Part shown: in pieces, positions 59,085 through 64,000 of the stretch
Layout of the letters: each line of letters opens with the position of its first letter
How positions within the stretch are numbered: position 1 is the first letter of the stretch
NCBI GenBank assembly: GCA_964397655.1
Contig: CAYNKA010000008.1
Span: 62,001-126,000, forward strand
Direction of reading: 5' to 3'
DNA from: CAYNKA01 sp964397655
GTDB taxonomy: Bacteria; Spirochaetota; Spirochaetia; DTKZ01
Length of the DNA stretch: 64,000 nucleotides
Translations under genes and position numbers: made by a program
The notes under the pieces: generated by a model
Seen by the model: only the letters and a program-made list of their open reading frames with translations
What the model was told of the DNA's origin: nothing
The model's database searches: none

Positions 59085-61406
59085 TCATTCGAGAGCGTCC
59101 CTGATCGCGGCAAGACGCTTCGGACGATCCTTCACGAACCTCTCGATTCCTTCCAGGATCCAGCGGGGCGAAAGCCTCGCCTCGTCGAGGACCTCCTCCA
59201 TGGATCCTCCGGTGAGCCAGCGATCGTCCCAGTCCGGGCTCAGGGCGTATTCTTCCGCCGTCTTCGTGAAGAGCCAGGGCTGCATGAGGGAACGTGCCGA
59301 GGTCGTGATGACCGTCGAATCGAGGCGGTCCGAGGGCGAGAGCGTCTCGAGGCGATAGGACTCGCTCTCCAGAGCGAAGAGCTCCGCGCTCGTCGCCGCC
59401 ACGATCTTGACGTTCAGCTTTCGGGACTCCAGTTCAGCGAGCGACTTTACGACTCCGGCGACGGCGCTCGTTCCCTGGACGACGAGGACGCCGCCCTTCG
59501 GCGAATCGGGCCGATAGGGACGGAGCACGTAGGCGCCCCGCGCCGCCTCGAAGTGGCTCGGAATTCCGAGGGCCTTCCTATCCGGGATTTCGATGTTCGG
59601 TCTCGTGAGGTGCAGGGCGACGAGAGGAGCCTTTTCACGGAAGGCGGCGCCGAGCAGGACGGGAACTTCGTTGTATTCCCAGGGATGGAGGTTGATGATC
59701 TTCCCCGCCGGGAAGAGCTGCGTAACCCCGGGGGCGAAGATGCCGAAATGGGTCCTGCTGTCCTCCGCCGTCTCCGGGCCGGAATGTCCGGCCACCCAGA
59801 GGATCTTTCCCGTCCTGAGATCGCAGTCCTGGGACAATTGACTGAACAGCCTGAAGGGCCCGTACATCAGGTAGGAGAAGCTTCCGTAGGTGGAAACGGC
59901 GCCGTAGAAACCGTCGAAATCCTTTTCCGCATCCTCCGCGAAATTCACCGAGGCGAGTCCCGCCAGAATTCCGGCGTTGGTGAATTCCGTGATCTCCTGG
60001 GGAAGAAGGGACCCTTCCGGCCCTCCTACCCGCTCGTACCAGCCCCAGCCCTCGACGGGACCCCAGCCCGAAGCGAAGCCGGCGAGATTGGTCGATCCGG
60101 CAAGGTCCGCGGAACAGGCCATGAAAATAGGCCGGTCGTATTTTTCCCTTCCGATCGAATTGACCCAGGAACCCCATTTGGCGAGCGCGGCCCGGTTCGC
60201 CGCCTTGGTTCCGGGTTTCGCCCACATCTCGTCAGGGTAGTTCCGGAAATTCCAGAGGCCCTCGTTCTTGAAGGGATTCCCTCCCGAGCCCAGCCGAAAG
60301 CCTTCGATTTCCTCGGGCACCGAGTCTCCGATCTCCACGAGCCGTTCCGCTAGATAGTCCACGAGTTCGTCGTCGCGGCGAAGCACCTCCATGACCGTTT
60401 CCAGATTCGCTCTGAACTCCCGGGCCAGGACCTCCGGATCGACCGGTGCGGGACCGCCGAAATTCACGAAGGCGGCTCCGTATTTATCCGCGAATTTACG
60501 CTTCGTTTCCCAGTAGGCCTCGCTGTTCATCGAATGGGGCGTGCCGTGGGAAGCGAAGTCGAATTTTCCGTAATCGCGCCCCTTCCGCGTGCGGAACCAG
60601 AAAGCGCTCGGCGCCCGGTTCGGGTTGGGGGCCGAGAACATCGCTTCCAGCCCTTCGGACAGGGATTCCCAGTCGCTGCCGTTTTCCGTTCCGTACACCC
60701 GGAATCCGTGGGATGCGAACCAGTCCTTGGGCGTTCCGTAGACGACCGAACTCACGGTATGCTCGTCGATGCCGAAGTCGTTCCAATCCACGAGGTAGTA
60801 GAGGTTGTCCAGGGCCAGCCCCCAGGCCGAATTGGCGGTTTCGTGGGTGGCCCCGGGAGTCAGCCCCCCTTCGCCCTCCAGGATGAGAACCTTGGCGCCT
60901 TCCGCTCCGGCGCGCTTCAGGGCGAGGGCGAGGCCCGCGGCCGCCGGACTTCCGTGGCCGGAGGGTCCGGTGTTGAATTTGAGGAAAAGCGTTTTTCCCG
61001 AGAATTCCGCGTGGCCGGAAAGGCCTCCGCGCCGCCTGAACAGGAGCAGGTCTTCCCAAGTCAGGATTCTCTCGGGCTTCTGGGGATTCCGATACCGTTC
61101 GTCGCCCGAAGCCTCGTATTTCAGTCTGAGCGCCTCGTTGAAAACCGCCAGCACGGCGTAGATCAGGGGAACGGTATGCCCGGCGCCGAGAACGAACCGG
61201 TCGGAAAACCGTTTCTCCGGATGCCGGAGGTCCCAGCGGAAGTACCCTCCGAGCAGCACGGTTATCAGGGCGTGCACCTTGGACCGGGAACCTCCGGGAT
61301 GACCGCTCTGCCGGTAGTTCATCATGATGTCCAGGAGCTGGTCGACTACGTCCTTGATCTTTTCCCAATGCCTGAGGGAACCTTTCGAGGCTTTTCCCGT
61401 TTTCAT
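59085..61406 (-). CDS. Transketolase-family protein
   Basis: A 773-residue full-length transketolase-type enzyme. The thiamine-diphosphate motif runs from GEG (178-180) to WND (208-210). GHPGGSRSKVHAL and GAGHTVPLIYAVL fit the N-terminal domain, and the pyrimidine domain and C-terminal domain follow (IPSHFEAARGAYVLRPYRPDS). It is about 100 residues longer than E. coli transketolase and diverges in several motifs, so a specialised substrate is possible. It would transfer two-carbon units between sugar phosphates. GGAGG lies 4 nt before the ATG. A sigma54 promoter lies about 70-90 nt upstream. Confidence 0.9.
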   Translation of the reverse strand: MKTGKASKGSLRHWEKIKDVVDQLLDIMMNYRQSGHPGGSRSKVHALITVLLGGYFRWDLRHPEKRFSDRFVLGAGHTVPLIYAVLAVFNEALRLKYEASGDERYRNPQKPERILTWEDLLLFRRRGGLSGHAEFSGKTLFLKFNTGPSGHGSPAAAGLALALKRAGAEGAKVLILEGEGGLTPGATHETANSAWGLALDNLYYLVDWNDFGIDEHTVSSVVYGTPKDWFASHGFRVYGTENGSDWESLSEGLEAMFSAPNPNRAPSAFWFRTRKGRDYGKFDFASHGTPHSMNSEAYWETKRKFADKYGAAFVNFGGPAPVDPEVLAREFRANLETVMEVLRRDDELVDYLAERLVEIGDSVPEEIEGFRLGSGGNPFKNEGLWNFRNYPDEMWAKPGTKAANRAALAKWGSWVNSIGREKYDRPIFMACSADLAGSTNLAGFASGWGPVEGWGWYERVGGPEGSLLPQEITEFTNAGILAGLASVNFAEDAEKDFDGFYGAVSTYGSFSYLMYGPFRLFSQLSQDCDLRTGKILWVAGHSGPETAEDSRTHFGIFAPGVTQLFPAGKIINLHPWEYNEVPVLLGAAFREKAPLVALHLTRPNIEIPDRKALGIPSHFEAARGAYVLRPYRPDSPKGGVLVVQGTSAVAGVVKSLAELESRKLNVKIVAATSAELFALESESYRLETLSPSDRLDSTVITTSARSLMQPWLFTKTAEEYALSPDWDDRWLTGGSMEEVLDEARLSPRWILEGIERFVKDRPKRLAAIRDALE

Positions 61407-61476
61407 AGGACCTCCTTGCTTTTCCGGAACATCGGGTACGGCCGAGATCTCAATGCGGCCCCGGATATAGTAATAA

Positions 61477-61493
61477 ATGCAAGATCCATACCA
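61477..61493 (-). promoter_or_regulatory. Sigma54 (-24/-12) promoter upstream of the transketolase gene
   Basis: The minus strand reads TGGTATGGATCTTGCAT, fitting the TGGCACG-N4-TTGCW consensus with the invariant GG and GC at exact spacing. The predicted start near 61466 leaves a leader of about 60 nt. The sigma54 activator gene lies directly upstream. Confidence 0.75.
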
Positions 61494-61632
61494 ATGAAAT
61501 GAGAAACGTCGCGGACCGGGATGAAACCCGTCTTTCCGATCGCGGGAAAACCGCATGTTTCTCGATTCGGAACGAACGGGGCGGCATGAGAGGCCGATTC
61601 CCGGGGCGAGCGCGACGAACAGGGAGCCTTTT

Positions 61633-63582
61633 TCACTCGGGGCGAGCGGAACCGGGTGAAAATCCGTTTCTCTCCCGTTCCAATCGTTTCATCTGTTTCA
61701 TGCGCCGCCAAAGGGTCGTGCGGCTTATGCCGAGACTGTGCGCCGCCTTGCACCTGTTGTTGCCGGTCTTGCGCAACGCGCTCTCGATGATCGCCGGATC
61801 CATTTCCCCGTCGTTCATGAATCCGTCCCTGTCGCGGTTTTCGGACGAGTAGAGCGCGCTTTCCAGAACCAGGGCCGCGTCACGGTCGTCTATGACGTCG
61901 GATTGCGATAGTACAACGAGTCGCTCGCACACGTTCCGAAGCTGCCTGATGTTGCCGGGCCAATGCAGGCCGCGGAGCAGATACAAGGCCTTCTCGGTCA
62001 CGTTCTTTTCCGGAAAGCCGAACTGCCGGCAATAGTATCCCACCCAGTATTCGGTCAGGGCGGGAATGTCCTCGGACCGTTCGGAAAGCGCGGGAAGGTC
62101 GAGATTCAGGATGTTCAGACGGTAGAAGAGATCTTCGCGGAAAGCTCCGTCCTCCACGAGCCTGTCCAGCACGCGGTTCGTGGCCGCGACGATCCTCACG
62201 TCCACCGGTATGACGCGGTCGTGCCCGAGCCTCATGATTTCCTTTTCCTGTATGGCCCTGAGGAGCCGTCCCTGCAGCCTCATCGGAATTTCCGAGATCT
62301 CGTCGAGGAAGAGCGTTCCGCGGTGGGCCAATTCGAAGAGTCCCGGCTTCCCTCCCTTCGAGGCGCCGGTGAACGCTCCCTCGGCATAGCCGAAAAGCTC
62401 GCTCTCCAGCAGGCTTTCGCTCAGGGCAGCGCAATTCACGGCCACGAAGGGCCCGCCGCTCCTGCGGCTCCAGTTGTGTATGCTCTGGGCGAAAAGTTCC
62501 TTGCCCGTACCGGTCTTGCCCCAGATGAGGATGTTCGAATCGACGTCGCTGAACCTCTTCGCGCGGGCGATCGTGTCCTTGATGCGCTGGCTGTCTCCGA
62601 TGATGTCGTCGAAGGTGTGCCTCGCCACGTGTCCTCTCACGTAGACCCGTTCCCTGATGCGGCTTTCCAGCTCCTGAACGCGGCTCACGTCCTGGGCTAT
62701 GATGAGGGCTCCCTGGGGCTCGCCGCGGAGGTTCAAATCAGTGACGCTGACGCTGATGTGCTTGTCGCCGTGCTTGACGACTTCGTGATCCCGCTTGCAG
62801 TCCGTGCACCGAGACAGGGCGGGAAGGACCGCCTCCAGCGGTTTTTCCAACGCATCGGCTTCGCTCAGACCGAAAATCCTCGAAGCCGCCCGGTTGAAGA
62901 GCTTGATGCGCCCGTCCCTGTCGAGGGTGATGACTCCTTCCTGGGCGCGTGCGACCAACGTCCCGAGATGCTGGGCCCGCTCCTCCTCCCTGCGGACGAC
63001 GTACGCGAGCCGCTTCGCCTCGGTGATGCTGTGCCACATCGACTCGCGGCCGGACTCCAGGAGAACGGCCTTCAATCCCAGTTCGCGGGCGATGGCGCAG
63101 GTCCTCACGCCGCCGACCACGACGGGGACGCCGGCCGCTCGTATTTTTTCCACCGTGGCGCGGATCTCGTCGCGGGATTCGAGCGCGTACTGGACGATTT
63201 CGAGGGAAAAGAAATCCGCCAGGCGTTCCACGCCCATCACCATCCCGTGGGTGCCGACCACGCCCACCTTCCGGCAGCCGAACTCGGTCTTCGCTCTGTG
63301 GAGACTCTGTGCAAGGTCGACCGCGGCGACCGGCACTTCCACGACGGGAACGTAATACTTGAGGTTCCGCAGCTCCGACGATATGAAGCCCCTCGAAACG
63401 ACAACTTCAGCGTCGAACTCGAGGCTCTTGAGTTCCTCCGTCCCCGCGGCCACCACGGTGGAAAGCCGGTAGTTCTCCTTTTCGTAATCCGCCCGCCCGG
63501 TCGTCGCATTGTGCTCGGCAAACACCTCGGCGAAGCCTTCGGCGAATTCCCGATACGGAGCGATGAGAAGCACGCGAATCAT
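61633..63582 (-). CDS. Sigma54-dependent activator with PrpR-type sensor and PAS domain
   Basis: A 649-residue enhancer-binding protein. Residues 1-190 form a PrpR_N-type sensor (VVVSRGFISSELRNL, VGVVGTHGMVMGVERLADFF, VVGGVRTCAIARELGLKAVLLESG). Residues about 205-305 are a PAS domain with a CTDC pair. The AAA+ domain has Walker A GKTGTGKE (355-362) and GAFTGA (402-407). The C-terminal Fis-type HTH is NNRCKAAHSLGISRTTLWRRM. It likely activates the transketolase gene downstream, whose sigma54 promoter is 140 bp beyond its stop. The start at 63582 has no SD; a promoter ends 7 nt upstream. Confidence 0.93.
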   Translation of the reverse strand: MIRVLLIAPYREFAEGFAEVFAEHNATTGRADYEKENYRLSTVVAAGTEELKSLEFDAEVVVSRGFISSELRNLKYYVPVVEVPVAAVDLAQSLHRAKTEFGCRKVGVVGTHGMVMGVERLADFFSLEIVQYALESRDEIRATVEKIRAAGVPVVVGGVRTCAIARELGLKAVLLESGRESMWHSITEAKRLAYVVRREEERAQHLGTLVARAQEGVITLDRDGRIKLFNRAASRIFGLSEADALEKPLEAVLPALSRCTDCKRDHEVVKHGDKHISVSVTDLNLRGEPQGALIIAQDVSRVQELESRIRERVYVRGHVARHTFDDIIGDSQRIKDTIARAKRFSDVDSNILIWGKTGTGKELFAQSIHNWSRRSGGPFVAVNCAALSESLLESELFGYAEGAFTGASKGGKPGLFELAHRGTLFLDEISEIPMRLQGRLLRAIQEKEIMRLGHDRVIPVDVRIVAATNRVLDRLVEDGAFREDLFYRLNILNLDLPALSERSEDIPALTEYWVGYYCRQFGFPEKNVTEKALYLLRGLHWPGNIRQLRNVCERLVVLSQSDVIDDRDAALVLESALYSSENRDRDGFMNDGEMDPAIIESALRKTGNNRCKAAHSLGISRTTLWRRMKQMKRLERERNGFSPGSARPE

Positions 63583-63589
63583 GGTTTCA

Positions 63590-63618
63590 ATGCTACCCCG
63601 TCGAATAGGATCTGTCCA
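63590..63618 (-). promoter_or_regulatory. Candidate leaderless promoter of the PrpR-like activator gene
   Basis: TGGACA (63613-63618), a 17-nt spacer and TAGCAT (63590-63595), 7 nt before the ATG at 63582. Confidence 0.5.
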
Positions 63619-63727
63619 GAAGAACAGTTCCATCGTGTTACGCGATGAAACAGTCGGGCCGTGAAACGCGGGGACTTGCGGGTTTCCCGTGAAGTACGGC
63701 GTTTCTCCGGCCGCGAGGTTTTACCGC

Positions 63728-64000
63728 TCAGGGAAGGTCCCGGATCGGGTAGGAACCGTAGTCGCGGACGGCCTGCCTCATCGCCAGATAATTTTCCAGT
63801 TTCGCGCCAGGCTGGAGGACGTTGCTCGTCGTCACCACGAGACCGCCTCCCTTCGCCGCTCCCCGGACGGCATCCCTCACCTCCCCGCGCACGTCCTCCG
63901 GAGTCCCGTTTATCAACGTGTCGCAGTTCGTACCGCCGAAGAAGGAGATGTCCTTGCCGAAGCGCTGCTTGAGCTTGGCGAGGTCCATTCCGATGTTCGT
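63728..64000 (-). CDS. Uroporphyrinogen-decarboxylase-family protein (partial, N-terminus beyond window)
   Basis: Only the last 90 codons are present; the frame is open to the window edge. The segment NIGMDLAKLKQRFGKDISFFGGTNCDTLINGTPEDVR, in pieces, and the following GGLVVTTSNVLQPGAKLENY match the C-terminal half of URO-D/MtaA-type barrels, where the Gly-Gly-Thr-Asn stretch precedes a metal-site region. Members outside haem synthesis are corrinoid-dependent methyltransferases or decarboxylases of unknown substrate. It lies 145 bp upstream of the PrpR-like activator on the same strand. Confidence 0.85.
   Translation of the reverse strand, partial: TNIGMDLAKLKQRFGKDISFFGGTNCDTLINGTPEDVRGEVRDAVRGAAKGGGLVVTTSNVLQPGAKLENYLAMRQAVRDYGSYPIRDLP

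Overview
The window is GC-rich, densely coded bacterial DNA, most likely from a free-living or commensal spirochaete. The best clues are solute-binding proteins whose signal peptides end in a Gly-Gly-Ser motif without a lipobox cysteine (FAGGSKEE- and WAGGGSEKK-like starts, familiar from Treponema and Sphaerochaeta relatives), a fused NagB/PIG-L protein, and the large share of ABC importers. The taxonomic call is an inference. There are no rRNA or tRNA genes, insertion sequences, CRISPR arrays or prophage. Two genes look broken.

Layout. 1-6314 (minus): a two-component pair (NarX/NarL type) upstream of an FAD oxidoreductase and a MalEFG-type sugar importer, with a repeated heptamer in both intergenic gaps. 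6424-9481 (minus): aminotransferase, OsmC-like protein, Cys-rich DUF3795-type protein and AraC regulator. 9577-15443: a lipoprotein patch (a broken Big2/RCC1 gene, a repeat-rich BNR-like lipoprotein, a propeller-like lipoprotein) around a non-canonical Nramp-family transporter. 15540-24096: an acetamidase/formamidase and a seven-gene minus-strand operon with a ribose/inositol-type importer, two zinc dehydrogenases and a creatininase-fold hydrolase resembling IolN. 24193-29750 (minus): XRE-cupin regulator, split ADP-forming acyl-CoA synthetase, then a murC-YicC-kinase operon. 29902-34083: an RRM protein, glyA behind a ZTP riboswitch, an AraC remnant, aldo/keto reductase and an FKBP lipoprotein. 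34298-40004: a membrane transporter-like protein with an M20 amidohydrolase, a DJ-1 protein and an NtrC-type two-component pair with a Met-rich sensor. 40079-46523: a complete peptide/oligosaccharide ABC operon. 46948-50964: lipB-lipA, a membrane-anchored rhodanese and a NagB/PIG-L fusion. 50987-54834: a ferric-type ABC importer. 54967-58950: a left-handed beta-helix protein, an MscS-DUF432-M48 operon and a small zinc ribbon. 59085-64000: a transketolase preceded by a sigma54 promoter, next to its probable PrpR-like activator, and the end of a uroporphyrinogen-decarboxylase-family gene.

The physiology suggested is anaerobic-style scavenging of sugars, cyclitols, peptides and iron, with ATP from acyl-CoA. 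Three regulatory themes recur. (1) All four solute-binding-protein genes have a strong stem-loop just after the stop codon. (2) At least seven transcription units start with a promoter only 5-8 nt from the ATG and no Shine-Dalgarno, predicting leaderless mRNAs among otherwise SD-led genes. (3) Several operons carry visible operators: CGGTACT-N7 repeats near 2852 and 4334, an AT-rich palindrome at 24114 and an 18-nt palindrome at 46653.
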